A stretch of DNA of 64,000 bases from Luteococcus sanguinis (GCF_039527675.1 NZ_BAAAKI010000014.1:1-64000), one strand, 5' to 3'. Counted from the first letter of the stretch, positions 32,959-42,900 are shown. Notes: generated from the letters alone by a model not told the origin. Translations and numbers: made by a program.

Positions 32959-34328
32959 CCCTCCAGCACCGTCATGTCGGCGATCGTCGTGGGCTCGTCC
33001 GCGTCGATCTGCACGCGTCCCTTGACCACGACGCCGCGGCCGAAGGTGACGTCGCCGTCCACCGTCAACAGCTCCGCCTCACGCAGCGACGGCGGCTCCG
33101 GGATGCGGCGCTCGAAGTCCTGCACCAGCTTGAAGGGCTTGCCCAAGATCACCTCGGGCGCCTTCTCGGTCTGCGCGACCAGGTGGCCCAGGTCGTCGAG
33201 CTCGTACAGGTCCGAGCGCAACAGCAGCAGCTCGTTGGTCGTCTTGACCGGGACGAAACGGTCACGGCCGACGCAGATGGCGGTGGCGCCCGGGAAGACC
33301 TCGATCGCGGCGCCCATGGCGGTCTCGATCTGCACCACGGACGGCGAGCTGGCGTCGGCCGGGTCGACGGTCTTGGTGTTGCGGATCATCGGCAGCCCCA
33401 GCACCGAGTGCTTGGCGGTGAGGGTGTCGCGGACCGCCTGCAGGTCGAGCCACAGGTTGTTGGTGTTGAAGTAGCGGTGACGATGCTCGTCGGTGAAGTA
33501 CTGCATCTCGTCCGGCGAGGTCTGCGCGGTCTCGCGCAGCACCAGCTGGCCGTCTTCCTTGCGGACCGCGACGTGGCCGCCCTTCTTGTCGTTGACGGTG
33601 CGCACGCACAGCTCGGCCGCGAAGGGAGCACCGGTCTGGGCGAACCAACCGGCGATCTGCGGGTCGGGCGTCGCCCCCAGGTTGTCGCCATTGCTGACCG
33701 TGGCGTAGCGGAAGCCCGCGGCGAGCAGCTGGTCCAGCACGCCGGAGCCCTCCAGCGCGGTGTACAGGTCACCGTGGCCGGGCGGACACCACTCGAGCGT
33801 CGGGTCGGCGGGCCACTCGGCAGGCTCCAGGGAGTCGGCCAGCAGCTTCGGCTCCTGGTTCTGCAGGAAGTCGACGGGCAGTCCCTCGACGGCCAGGTCG
33901 GGGTACTTCGCGAGCACCTCGAGGGTGTCCTCGCGCGTCCGGAAGGAGTTCATGAACAACAGCGGCAGCGCGACGTCGTAGCGCTCGCGGGCCGACAGGG
34001 TCTGCTTGACGATGATGTCGAGGAAGTTGAGGCCGTCCCTGACCGGGAGCAGGTTCTTGGCACGGTCCAGGCCCATGGAGGTGCCCAGTCCACCGTTCAG
34101 CTTGATGAAGACGGTCTTGGCGAAGGCCTCGTGTGCGTCGGCCTCGGAGACCTCGATGCCGTCGACGGTGGCGACGTCCGAGAGGGGCTCGATCAAGCTC
34201 TCCAGGATCAGGCCCCCGGCGCCCGATTCGAGCTCGTGGTAGTAGTGGGAGAACACCTCGATGGCGGCTTCGCTGACCCCCGCGGCGCGCATCTTGTCCT
34301 GTGCTGCCTTCAGTCCATGCTCACTCAT
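32955..34328 (-). CDS. UTP-glucose-1-phosphate uridylyltransferase, eukaryotic (UDPGP) type
   Basis: Makes UDP-glucose for glycan and trehalose-type synthesis. It belongs to the UDPGP family rather than bacterial GalU. The nucleotide loop is KLNGGLGTSMGLDRAKNLLPV (~75-95), then NSFRTREDTLEVL, CPPGHGDLYTALEGSG and SNGDNLGATPD, and the C-terminal beta-helix reads GDVTFGRGVVVKGRVQI. The length is 457 aa. The UDPGP type is known in bifidobacteria and propionibacteria. It is co-transcribed with the small downstream gene. Confidence 0.92.
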   Translation of the reverse strand: MSEHGLKAAQDKMRAAGVSEAAIEVFSHYYHELESGAGGLILESLIEPLSDVATVDGIEVSEADAHEAFAKTVFIKLNGGLGTSMGLDRAKNLLPVRDGLNFLDIIVKQTLSARERYDVALPLLFMNSFRTREDTLEVLAKYPDLAVEGLPVDFLQNQEPKLLADSLEPAEWPADPTLEWCPPGHGDLYTALEGSGVLDQLLAAGFRYATVSNGDNLGATPDPQIAGWFAQTGAPFAAELCVRTVNDKKGGHVAVRKEDGQLVLRETAQTSPDEMQYFTDEHRHRYFNTNNLWLDLQAVRDTLTAKHSVLGLPMIRNTKTVDPADASSPSVVQIETAMGAAIEVFPGATAICVGRDRFVPVKTTNELLLLRSDLYELDDLGHLVAQTEKAPEVILGKPFKLVQDFERRIPEPPSLREAELLTVDGDVTFGRGVVVKGRVQIDADEPTTIADMTVLEG

Positions 34329-34389
34329 GGTTCGAGCCTACCCAGCGTCGGGTGCAAGGCCAGCCGGACGAGTGACCAGAGGGCATGGG

Positions 34390-34463
34390 GAGAGCGACGT
34401 CGCAGAAGGGCCGTGAGGCCGTCTACCCACCCCCAGGAGACGTTGCGACGCGACGTCGCTCTC
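34390..34463. repeat. 14-bp inverted repeat with 46-base spacer
   Basis: GAGAGCGACGTCGC (34390-34403) and its exact complement (34450-34463) flank 46 bases between UGPase and tRNA-Arg. Each arm contains the self-complementary GCGACGTCGC. No gene is present in 34329-34610. The structure could be a small mobile-element relic or a regulatory site. Confidence 0.7.
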
Positions 34464-34610
34464 GTAGTCAAATGTAGGGGCCAGCCCCGGCCCTGACCGT
34501 CCTTTTGGGCGGTGGCGAGCGATGCTTTCAGGTGATGGTCAGCCCCTGAGTGATTGGGTCGCCGCCGGGGGCTGGCGGTAGGGTTTGGCGGAGCCCGCCG
34601 CGCGGGTGCT

Positions 34611-34686
34611 GGCCCTGTAGCTCAGGGGATAGAGCAGTGGTTTCCTAAACCATGTGTCGGAAGTTCGAATCTTCCCAGGGTCGCCA
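34611..34686 (+). tRNA. tRNA-Arg(CCT)
   Basis: The acceptor is GGCCCTG with CAGGGTC, discriminator G and an encoded CCA (34684-34686). The anticodon loop TTCCTAA gives CCT, and the T-arm is GGAAG-TTCGAAT-CTTCC. The D-stem GCTC/GAGC is regular. Confidence 0.95.
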
Positions 34687-34722
34687 GTACAGGTTGGAAA
34701 TGCCGGGGCTCCGACCGGACAA

Positions 34723-34758
34723 CAGACGCCCGTCCCCCTTGGTGGGGACGGGCGTCTG
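34723..34758. terminator. Terminator between tRNA-Arg and trxA
   Basis: A 15-bp perfect stem (34723-34737 with 34744-34758) with a 6-base loop lies 36 bases after the tRNA and 20 bases past the trxA stop. It can serve both converging transcripts. Confidence 0.8.
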
Positions 34759-34778
34759 GCGCGTTCTGTTCAGACCGC

Positions 34779-35135
34779 TCAGGCTTGGGTGTTGGCGGCC
34801 TTCTCGAGGTCGGCCGGGTCGATGGCCTTGATCTGCTCGACCAGCTGGTCGAGCTGGGTGCCGTTCAGCAGGCCGGCCTGGCGGAAGACCAGCACGCCGT
34901 CGCGGAAGCCCATGATCGTGGGGATCGAGGTGATCTCGAGGGCGGCCGCGAGGTCGCGCTCCTCCTCGGTGTCCACCTTGGCGAAGGTGACGCCCTCGTG
35001 GCGGCCGGCGGCCTCCTCGTAGATGGGCGCGAAACGCATGCACGGGCCACACCAGGAGGCCCAGAAGTCGACGAGGACGACGGAGCTGTCCTTGACGGTG
35101 GTGGCGAAGGTGTCCTTGTTCAGGGCGACGGGCAT
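34779..35135 (-). CDS. trxA: Thioredoxin
   Basis: A small cytosolic disulfide reductase. From the ATG at 35135 the active site is WCGPC (28-32) within VVLVDFWASWCGPCMRF, and the cis-proline is in ITSIPTIMGF. It has 118 aa. The open frame extends ten codons upstream, but the ATG at 35135 with AGAGGA before it gives the normal N-terminus. Confidence 0.95.
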   Translation of the reverse strand: MPVALNKDTFATTVKDSSVVLVDFWASWCGPCMRFAPIYEEAAGRHEGVTFAKVDTEEERDLAAALEITSIPTIMGFRDGVLVFRQAGLLNGTQLDQLVEQIKAIDPADLEKAANTQA

Positions 35136-35204
35136 GTCTGTCCTCTCGGGTTGGGCGCGCCGCATTCGGCGCCTACATGCGGTTCAACGGTGCCCGGCAC
35201 CAGA

Positions 35205-36269
35205 CTATTCCGAGGCGCGCTGCAGGGACGCGATGATGTCGTCCCCGATCCGCGACAGCAGCGTGCCGCTGCGCACCGGACGTCCCGCGACGGTCGTGAC
35301 CAGCGCAGAGAGCCCGGGCAGCACCTCGCTGGGATCGGCGGCGGCCTGGGCCAGCAGGGGGTTTGAGCCGTCTGGCCACTGCACCGTCAGCTTCTCCCAG
35401 GTGCGCAGCCAACCCTCGGCGATCTCCGAGGTGGACGGGACCCCGAAGAAGTGCCCGACCGGGGCGTGGTGGCGCAGGGCGACCAGCGGTGAGTCGAGGT
35501 AGATGAGAGCGAGGCGCATCCGGGCGTCCAGGTCACGTCTGCTTTCGCGGGTCCCCCGGACCGCCCAGGAGCAGGGGTTGGGGCAGGTCGCGCCAACGTC
35601 CGGGCGCTCGCCCGCGTCGATCGTCTCGTGGTTCATCGCGCAGACGGCCAGGGTGTCGCCCAGACGGGAGTGGAACTTGTCGAGGTAGCTGGTGTAGCCG
35701 GGAACGTCGCCACTGCAGGCATTCAGCGACCGCTTGGCGGTTTGGCGCATCGCCGAGTTGTGCGGGCACGCGGGGTCGGTCGTCCCCCAGCGCTCCCCCA
35801 CGTACTCGCCCATGTGCAGCGGATCGCCGCCGTGTCCGAGCGTCGACTCCCATCCCAGCTGGCACAGGTATTCACCGAGCAGGTGGGCGGTGACGACCAG
35901 CGCCTGCGGCTCCTGGCGCTCGCCGCGCAGGTCGATCACCTCCAGCATCAGCTCGTACAGGGGGACGAGCGAGCCCAGAGCACCTCGATGAGGGTCCCGG
36001 GGTTCGGCGGGGAAGGCGCAGGCGGCGAGGTCATTCGCCCACGACCGCTCGGGGACCGTGGCGGCCAGTTCGACGAAGTCCTCCGCATCGAGGGCCAGCA
36101 CCCGGACCGCGATCTCCGCGAGGCGGCTGGCCTCGAGGATGGCGGGGTCGGTGTCGCCGGCGCCGATCCGTAGCCGGAGCAGGTGCGCCGCGGCGTCGTA
36201 CCAGTGCGAATGGCACAGGGTCACCAGCGCTCGTGCGGAGATGGCCTGCAGGGTGGAGGTGGGGCTCAT
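35205..36269 (-). CDS. Unknown protein translationally coupled to DtxR
   Basis: A 354-residue soluble protein that I do not recognise. Its ATG overlaps the dtxR stop as TGATG, so it is made with the iron regulator. It is mostly alpha-helical and contains several Cys/His clusters: CQLGWESTLGHGG, CPHNSAMRQTAKRSLNACSG, CAMNHETID and CPNPCSW. These could bind a metal or Fe-S cluster, but no known motif is complete. Regulation with iron metabolism is inferred from position alone. Confidence 0.7.
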   Translation of the reverse strand: MSPTSTLQAISARALVTLCHSHWYDAAAHLLRLRIGAGDTDPAILEASRLAEIAVRVLALDAEDFVELAATVPERSWANDLAACAFPAEPRDPHRGALGSLVPLYELMLEVIDLRGERQEPQALVVTAHLLGEYLCQLGWESTLGHGGDPLHMGEYVGERWGTTDPACPHNSAMRQTAKRSLNACSGDVPGYTSYLDKFHSRLGDTLAVCAMNHETIDAGERPDVGATCPNPCSWAVRGTRESRRDLDARMRLALIYLDSPLVALRHHAPVGHFFGVPSTSEIAEGWLRTWEKLTVQWPDGSNPLLAQAAADPSEVLPGLSALVTTVAGRPVRSGTLLSRIGDDIIASLQRASE

Positions 36270-36958
36270 CAACTGGCGGAGACGAACAGGCCGTCGCACA
36301 CGTGGATGGCGAGGTCACATTCGGGGGATCCGGCGACGGAGACCACGACCCGACGCGCCTCCTGCCGGGCGGAGAAACGGACACCGGGACGCAGGCCGAC
36401 CTCGGCCAGAAGGGCGAGGGTGTCGGCGTCCGCCTGGACGTTCTCGCTCATCCGGCGCAGGTCGAAGTCACCGTCGGCGGTCTTCAGCGCCTCGCTGAGG
36501 GGGACGACCCCCTCGCGGAAAGCGGGCACCTCCTGCACCCCCCCGAGGGCGTCGAGGCCGGGGATGGGGTTGCCGTAGGGGGATTCAGTGGGCTCGTGCA
36601 GGATCGCGACCAGCTTCTGCTCCACCTCTTCGCTGATCACGTGCTCCCAGCGGCAGGCCTCGTCGTGCACCAGGCTCCAGTCCAGGCCGATCACGTCGAC
36701 CAGCAGACGCTCGGCCAAGCGGTGCTTGCGCATGACGGCCTCGGCGAGGTGGCTTCCTTGGTCGGTGAGCTCGATTCGGCGGTCCTCGTGGACGGTGAGC
36801 AGGCCGTCGCGCTCCATCCGGGCGACGGTCTGGGAGACCGTCGGACCGCTCTGGTGCAGGCGTTCGGCGATGCGTGCGCGCAGGGGTGGGACGCCCTCCT
36901 CGACCAGCTCGTAGACGGTGCGCAGGTACATCTCGGTGGTGTCGATGAGATCGCTCAT
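36269..36958 (-). CDS. dtxR: Iron-dependent transcriptional regulator (DtxR/IdeR)
   Basis: Represses iron uptake genes when loaded with Fe(II). The 229-residue protein aligns without gaps to DtxR through the two metal sites: Met10, Cys102, Glu105 and His106 (primary) and His79, Glu83 and His98 (ancillary) are all present. The winged helix (RIAERLHQSGPTVSQTVARME) and a C-terminal SH3-like domain are also visible. The ATG at 36958 follows GGTTCTCC... reading AGGAGAACC on the minus strand. It is followed by the coupled unknown gene. Confidence 0.95.
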   Translation of the reverse strand: MSDLIDTTEMYLRTVYELVEEGVPPLRARIAERLHQSGPTVSQTVARMERDGLLTVHEDRRIELTDQGSHLAEAVMRKHRLAERLLVDVIGLDWSLVHDEACRWEHVISEEVEQKLVAILHEPTESPYGNPIPGLDALGGVQEVPAFREGVVPLSEALKTADGDFDLRRMSENVQADADTLALLAEVGLRPGVRFSARQEARRVVVSVAGSPECDLAIHVCDGLFVSAS

Positions 36959-37049
36959 GTGGTTCTCCTGCGCGACGGGGCTGGTGGGGACAGGGCAACC
37001 ATATATTCCCCCGCAACATGGCCCGCCACGTCACCGCTTGCCCGGCGAT

Positions 37050-37169
37050 GGTTGGGTACGAAGGTTGGGCACGAAGGCGGGTGCAGCCCCCAGCTTCGCC
37101 AAAATCGCCACGTCAGGGGGATTCGGCCCCCCAGCGGGACCGGATTGCTCTCACGTGGCGATTTTGGCG
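37050..37169. repeat. Palindromic element downstream of nagA: 17-bp inverted repeat plus 13-bp tandem repeat
   Basis: Seventeen-base arms (37097-37113 and 37153-37169, CGCCAAAATCGCCACGT and its complement) enclose 39 bases that contain a second stem of five G and five C. Just left are two 13-base copies of GGTTGGGYACGAA (37050-37062, 37063-37075). The element begins five bases after the nagA stop on the minus strand and could be its terminator or a short palindromic mobile relic. Confidence 0.75.
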
Positions 37170-37173
37170 GAAC

Positions 37174-38298
37174 TCAGAGCCAGACCCCGCGGCGGAGCAC
37201 CCGCAACAGGCGTCCAGAAGGGTCCAGCAGGCAGGCGTCGGCCCGTCGCCCCGGGGCCAGCGCGCCCACGTCGGCAAGCCCGTGGACGCGGGCCGGCGTG
37301 ACCGAGGCCATCATCACCACGTCCTCGATGGGGATGCCGAGCCCGACGACGAACTGGACGGCCGCGCTCATGGTGAGGGTGGAACCGGCGATGGGCCCCC
37401 GGGAGCCGTCCGCCTGGACGATCCGGGCGACGCCGTCGGTGACGCGGACGTCGAGCGCGCCCAGACGGTAGTCACCGTCGGGTTGGCCGGTCGCGCTCAT
37501 CGCGTCGGTCACCAGGATCGTCCGCTGGGGCCCGGCGGCGGTGATGGCCATGGCGACCACCTCCGGCGCGAGGTGCACCCCGTCACAGATCAGTTCGACG
37601 GCGACGCGCTCGTCAGCGAGCAGCACCGGCACCGGTCCGGGGCGGCGGTGATGGACCGACGGCATGGCGTTGAACAGGTGCGTGGCAACGATGGCCCCAG
37701 CATTCACGGCCGAGCGGGTGGTGGCCGCGTCGGCGTCGCTGTGCCCAATGGCCGCGACGATGCCACGTTGCGCCAGCCAGGTGACCGCCTCGACTCCCCC
37801 GGCCAGTTCGGGTGCGAGGGTGACCATCGCGATCGTCCCGGCGGCCGCTTCGAGCAAACGCTCCAGACATTCGATGGTCGGGTCACACAGCAAGGACGCC
37901 TCGTGCGCACCCTTGCGCTCCTCGGCGAGGAAGGGACCCTCCAGGTGGATGCCGCCCACCTCGCCCATCTCGACCAATGGCCGCAACCGGGAGATCTGCG
38001 CGACGATCTCGTCGATGGGCGCGGTCACGGTGGACGCGAAGACGGTCGTGGACCCGTGGAGTCGGTGGAACTCGATCGCCGCGAGGACGGCGTCCGGGTC
38101 GGGGCTGGTGAAGTCCACGCCAGCCCCGCCGTGGCAGTGGGTGTCGACGAAACCGGGGACGAGCACCCCGTCCAACACCTCGGTGTCGGGGGCAATGCCC
38201 GGCGAAACGGAGACGATCCGGTCGTCGGTGATGGTGAGCGTGGCTGGACCATCACCGCCGACCACGCCGGTGATGACGCGCCCGGCGGCGAGTCTCAT
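37174..38298 (-). CDS. nagA: N-acetylglucosamine-6-phosphate deacetylase
   Basis: Deacetylates GlcNAc-6-P in amino-sugar recycling. It is an amidohydrolase-fold enzyme with DTHCHGG (52-58), the catalytic metal-binding Glu in HLEGPFL, GHSDAD, HLFNAM and the catalytic Asp in VTDAMSATG. It has 374 aa from the ATG at 38298, which overlaps the stop of the upstream membrane-protein gene as ATGA. The longer open frame to 38712 is antisense-like. nagB and a GlcNAc transporter are not in the window. Confidence 0.95.
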   Translation of the reverse strand: MRLAAGRVITGVVGGDGPATLTITDDRIVSVSPGIAPDTEVLDGVLVPGFVDTHCHGGAGVDFTSPDPDAVLAAIEFHRLHGSTTVFASTVTAPIDEIVAQISRLRPLVEMGEVGGIHLEGPFLAEERKGAHEASLLCDPTIECLERLLEAAAGTIAMVTLAPELAGGVEAVTWLAQRGIVAAIGHSDADAATTRSAVNAGAIVATHLFNAMPSVHHRRPGPVPVLLADERVAVELICDGVHLAPEVVAMAITAAGPQRTILVTDAMSATGQPDGDYRLGALDVRVTDGVARIVQADGSRGPIAGSTLTMSAAVQFVVGLGIPIEDVVMMASVTPARVHGLADVGALAPGRRADACLLDPSGRLLRVLRRGVWL

Positions 38299-39266
38299 CG
38301 ATTGAAGGCCACGATCCCGGCCGCCAGCAGGCTCAGCAGACCGGCGCCGACGAGCGCCCAGAAGGTGCCGCTGCGGTTGGCCGTCGAGGCGGTCGTATCG
38401 GTGGCTGCGGCGCTGGCCGAGGCGGACGGACTGGCCGAACCGCTGCTGGCCGTCGACGGGGACGGGGCGGTGCCGACGTCGACGAGTGTCGTGGGGACGG
38501 TGGTGTCGACCAGTTGCACGGGGGTCGACTGGTTCGCGGCGACCAGTCCGGTGCCGGACAGGGCGTGGGCGATGGCCTGTCCGCTGGCGCCGTCGGTCAG
38601 CTTGGCGGCGGCCTGCCGGGTGAAGGTCTCGCCGTCGTAGACGATGACGGAGTTGAGGGTGCGCAGCACCAGGTCGGTGCCGTCGGTGGTGTAGACGGCG
38701 TCGGTGACCCACTCGGGTGCGTCCGCGGTGCGGGTGAGTTCATTGGTGATGCCGCCCGACGTGGGGGTGGTGGAGGTGCGGTAGATGCCGGGGTTGTCGC
38801 CGGAGGTGATGACGTAGATGCGTCCGTTCGGGCTCACGGTCATCGCGGCCGCGTCGTGCGCGCCGTCGGGATAGACCAGCTCGTACTTCGTCGTGGTGGC
38901 GCTTCCAACGGCCGGGAAGGTCACGGCGTACACGTCCACCGCTTGCCGGGTCCGTGCGGCGTCCCCGATGTCGCCGACGAACAACCGGCCGCCGCGTATC
39001 GTCAGCGCCTGCACGGAGGTGGGCGTCACATCCAGGGTGAGTTTGCCCTGCACGGCGCCGTCCGACCCGATGGCCTGGATGGTGCCCGAGGAGTCGGTCG
39101 CCCACCACACGTTCTGGCTGGTGTCGGCGGCCAGGCCAGTGACCTGGGTGACCTTCGCATCGACGGAGGTGTTGGCCAGCGCGGGCAGCGCGGCCCCGAG
39201 CACGGCGAGGACCATCAGGACGACGAGCGTGCCGGTGACGATCATCTTTCGGGAGCGCGGATTCAC
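38295..39266 (-). CDS. Exported, membrane-anchored protein coupled to nagA
   Basis: A 323-residue protein with a signal sequence (KMIVTGTLVVLMVLAVLGAALPALA), an extracellular region, a Ser/Ala/Thr linker and a C-terminal transmembrane helix (FWALVGAGLLSLLAAGIVAF) ending in FNR. The extracellular part has repeated WWATDSSGTIQAIGSDG and NGRIYVITSGDNPGIYRTS blocks resembling beta-propeller blades. It may sense or bind a wall component; the nagA coupling suggests amino sugars. The family is not recognised. Confidence 0.75.
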   Translation of the reverse strand: MNPRSRKMIVTGTLVVLMVLAVLGAALPALANTSVDAKVTQVTGLAADTSQNVWWATDSSGTIQAIGSDGAVQGKLTLDVTPTSVQALTIRGGRLFVGDIGDAARTRQAVDVYAVTFPAVGSATTTKYELVYPDGAHDAAAMTVSPNGRIYVITSGDNPGIYRTSTTPTSGGITNELTRTADAPEWVTDAVYTTDGTDLVLRTLNSVIVYDGETFTRQAAAKLTDGASGQAIAHALSGTGLVAANQSTPVQLVDTTVPTTLVDVGTAPSPSTASSGSASPSASASAAATDTTASTANRSGTFWALVGAGLLSLLAAGIVAFNR

Positions 39267-39310
39267 CCGGCCACTCTATTCGGCCGGTGGCCGGGGTTTA
39301 CGGTGGCGTC

Positions 39311-39958
39311 ATGGGTGAGTTGCGGATGTGGGCGATCGACGTGGAGACCGTGCGCCAGCTGACGCCCGCCTCTCCCATGTTGGCCGGACGGCTGCGCAGC
39401 ATCGCCGCGCAGAACTTCCGCGTCCCCGAGGTGGAGGGACGAAGCGTCGGGTTGTTGTCGAAGCTCGGCCCGCTGGTGCGCACACCGCACCATGCGCCGC
39501 GCCTGCCGCCGGGAATGCCATCCCACAACGACGTCGAACACCTGGTCGCGGGTCGTTTCGTCACACCCGACCAGCTGCCGAAGGCGTGGACGATCCTGAC
39601 CGTGTGGCTGGACGACCTGGCCTGGGGCGGCGCCCGGATCAGCATCGACAACCTGGACGAGAACGAGCTCGATCTGGCCCGCGCCGGGCTGCCGGCCGAG
39701 TACGGCATCCGTCGGCTGCTGTCGCGGGACGCGGAGTTACGCGTCCGCCCGTTGCAGGGGACGAAGGTCGGCCACGCCACCCACGAGCACGTCTGCGCCA
39801 CGGCCGATCAACTCGCGGCGATCGTCGACACGGTCGAGCACCGTTCGTCCGTCGTCGCCGGGCAGGTGTTCGACCATCTGCGCCGCTACCGCGGCTGGGC
39901 GGCCGAGGCCCGGGCGGTTGGACGCCCGGACCCCGACCTGTTCGCCGTCCTCAGTTAG
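39311..39958 (+). CDS. Hypothetical cytosolic protein
   Basis: A 215-residue protein starting ATG 39311 (MGELRMWAIDVETVRQL). No signal or membrane segment is seen. The pattern MPSHNDVEHLVAGRFV and KAWTILTVWLDDLAWGGARISIDN is distinctive, but I cannot assign a family. It is divergent from the nagA pair and convergent with pyc. Confidence 0.7.
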   Translation: MGELRMWAIDVETVRQLTPASPMLAGRLRSIAAQNFRVPEVEGRSVGLLSKLGPLVRTPHHAPRLPPGMPSHNDVEHLVAGRFVTPDQLPKAWTILTVWLDDLAWGGARISIDNLDENELDLARAGLPAEYGIRRLLSRDAELRVRPLQGTKVGHATHEHVCATADQLAAIVDTVEHRSSVVAGQVFDHLRRYRGWAAEARAVGRPDPDLFAVLS

Positions 39959-39978
39959 ATCGGCTGGGTTGACCCCGC

Positions 39979-42900
39979 TCAGCTGGGGTCGATCACCATC
40001 AGCAGGTCGCCGCCCTCGAGCTGGGTGGTCGTGGCGACCACGACGCGCGAGATGGTGCCCGACACCGGGGCGGTGATCGCGGCCTCCATCTTCATCGCCT
40101 CGATCGTCGCCACCGCTTCGCCGGCCTTGACCTGCGCGCCCTGCGGCACGCTCACCGTGACGGCACCAGCGAAGGGGGCTGCGACGTGGCCGGGGTTCTT
40201 GGCGTCGGCCTTCTCGACCGCCGCGAGCTCGGCCTTGATCGACTTGTCCCGCACGCGGACGGGACGCATCTGGCCGTTCATCGTCGCGTGGACGGTGCGC
40301 TTGGCCTTCTTGTCGGCCTCGCTGATCGCCTCCAGCGCGAACAGCAGGCTGACACCCTTGTCGAGGCTGACGACGGTCTCCACGTCCCGCTCCAGGCCGT
40401 AGAGGTAGGGCAGGGTCGGGACGGCGGACAGGTCGCCGTAGTTGTCGCGGTAGTCGTCGAAGTCCTTGGTGGGGCCGGGGAAGAGCAGCCGGTTCAAGGT
40501 CTCCTGACGGGTGCGTCCGCCCTCCTCGAGCTTGGCCAGGTCGTCCGCGGGAACCTCGGTGATGCGCACCGGGGCCTTGCGCCCCTGCAGCGCCTTCGAG
40601 CGGAAGGGCTCGGGCCAACCGCCCTCGGGCTGGCCGAGCTCACCGTTCAGGAAGCCGATCACCGAGTCGGGGATGTCGAACTTGTTGGGGTCGGCCTCGA
40701 AGTCCTTCGGGTCGGCGCCGACGGCCACCAGGTGCAGGGCCAGGTCGCCGACGACCTTGGAGCTCGGGGTGACCTTGGTCGGGCGTCCGAGGATCTTGTC
40801 CGCGGCGGCGTAGGTCGACTCGATCTGCTCGAACTTGTCGCCCAGGCCCAGCGCGATCGCCTGCTGGCGGAGGTTGGACAGCTGGCCGCCGGGGATCTCG
40901 TGGTCGTACACGCGTCCGGTCGGCGAAGGCAGACCCGACTCGAAGGGGTGGTAGACCTTGCGGACCGCCTCCCAGTAGGGCTCCAGGTCGGTGACAGCCC
41001 GGGAATCCAGCTTGGTGGCGGCGTCGGTGTGCTGCAGCGCGAACACCAGCGCGGACGCGGACGGCTGCGAGGTGGTCGCCGACATCGGGGCGCTGGCCAC
41101 GTCGACGATGTCGACGTCGTGGCGGATCGCGTCCAGCAGGGTCGCGAGCTGGCCACCGGCGGTGTCGTGGGTGTGCAGGGCCAGCGGGACGTCGGGGAAC
41201 TCGTCCCGCAATGCCTGGACGAGCTTCGCCGCGGCCGGGGGACGCAGCAGGCCTGCCATGTCCTTGATGGCCAGGATGTGCGCGCCCGCCCCGACGCACT
41301 TGCGCGCCAGGTTGACGTAGTAGTCGAGGGTGTAGATCGTCTCGGCCGGGTCGGACAGGTCGCCGGTGTAGCACAGCGCCACCTCCGCGACCGCGGTGCC
41401 GGTCTCGACGACCGCCTCGATCGCCGGACGCATCTGCTCGACGTCGTTCAGGGCGTCGAAGATGCGGAAGATGTCGATGCCGCAGGCGGCGGCCTCCTGG
41501 ACGAAGGCACGGGTCACCTCGACCGGGTAGGGGGTGTAGCCGACGGTGTTGCGGCCCCGCAGCAGCATCTGCAGGCACAGGTTCGGCATCGCCGCACGCA
41601 GCTGGGCGAGGCGCTCCCAGGGGTCCTCACCGAGGAAGCGCAGCGCGACGTCGTAGGTCGCACCACCCCAGCACTCGACGGAGAACAGCTCGGGCAGCAT
41701 CCGCGAGTAGTAGGGCGCGACGGTCAGCAGGTCACGGGTGCGGACGCGCGTCGCGAGCAGCGACTGGTGCGCGTCGCGGAAGGTGGTGTCGGTCACCTCG
41801 ACGCCGGACTGGTGGCGCACCTGCTTGGCGAACTCGGCCGGGCCCAGTTCCAGCAGGCGCTGGCGGGAACCGGGCTTGGGTTCCTCGGTGAGGTTGATGC
41901 CGGCGGGCAGCTTCGCGGACGGGTCGAGCGCGGTGAGCGGTTCGCCGTTGGGCTTGTTGACCGTGGTCTCCGCCAGCCAGCGCAGCATCTTCGTGCCGCG
42001 GTCGGCGGGCGTCCGGGCGGTGAGCAGGTAGGGACGTTCCTCGATGAAGGAGGTCGCCAGGTCACCGGCCTCGAAGGCGGGCTCGTCGAGCACCGCGCGC
42101 AGGAAGGGGATGTTCGTGCTCACGCCGCGGATGCGGAACTCGGTCAGGGCACGGCGCGCGCGGCGGATGGCGGTGTTGAAGTCGCGTCCGCGGGCGGTGA
42201 CCTTCACCAGCATGGAGTCGAAGTGTCCGCTGATCTCCACGCCGGTGGCGACCGTGCCGCCGTCCAGGCGGATGCCCGCGCCGGAGGCGCTGCGGTAGGC
42301 GGTGATGGTGCCGGTGTCGGGGCGGAACTGGTTCTGCGGGTCTTCGGTGGTGATGCGGCACTGCAGGGCGGCGCCGCGAATCTCGAGGGTCTCCTGCGAC
42401 AGGCCGAGGTCTTCGAGGGTCTCGCCCTCGCAGATGCGCATCTGGGCCTGCACCAGGTCGACGTCGGTGATCTCCTCGGTGACCGTGTGCTCCACCTGGA
42501 TGCGGGGGTTCATCTCGATGAAGTGGTGCTCGCCGGCGCGCGGTCCGTCGGTCTCGACGAGGAACTCCACGGTTCCGGCGCAGGAGTAGTTGATCGACCG
42601 GGCAAACTTCACCGCGTCGCTGGTGAGGGCCTCGCGCAGCTCGTCCGAGATGTTCGGCGCGGGGGCGATCTCGATCACCTTCTGGTGGCGGCGCTGGATG
42701 GAGCAGTCGCGCTCGAACAGGTGCATCACATTGCCCTGCTGGTCGGCCAGGATCTGCACCTCGATGTGGCGGGGGCGCTGGACGGCCTGCTCGATGAACA
42801 CGGTCGGGTCGCCGAAGGCCGACTCGGCCTCACGCATGGCGGCGCCCAGGGCGTCGCGCAGTTCACCGGGGGTGTTGACGCGACGCATGCCGCGGCCACC

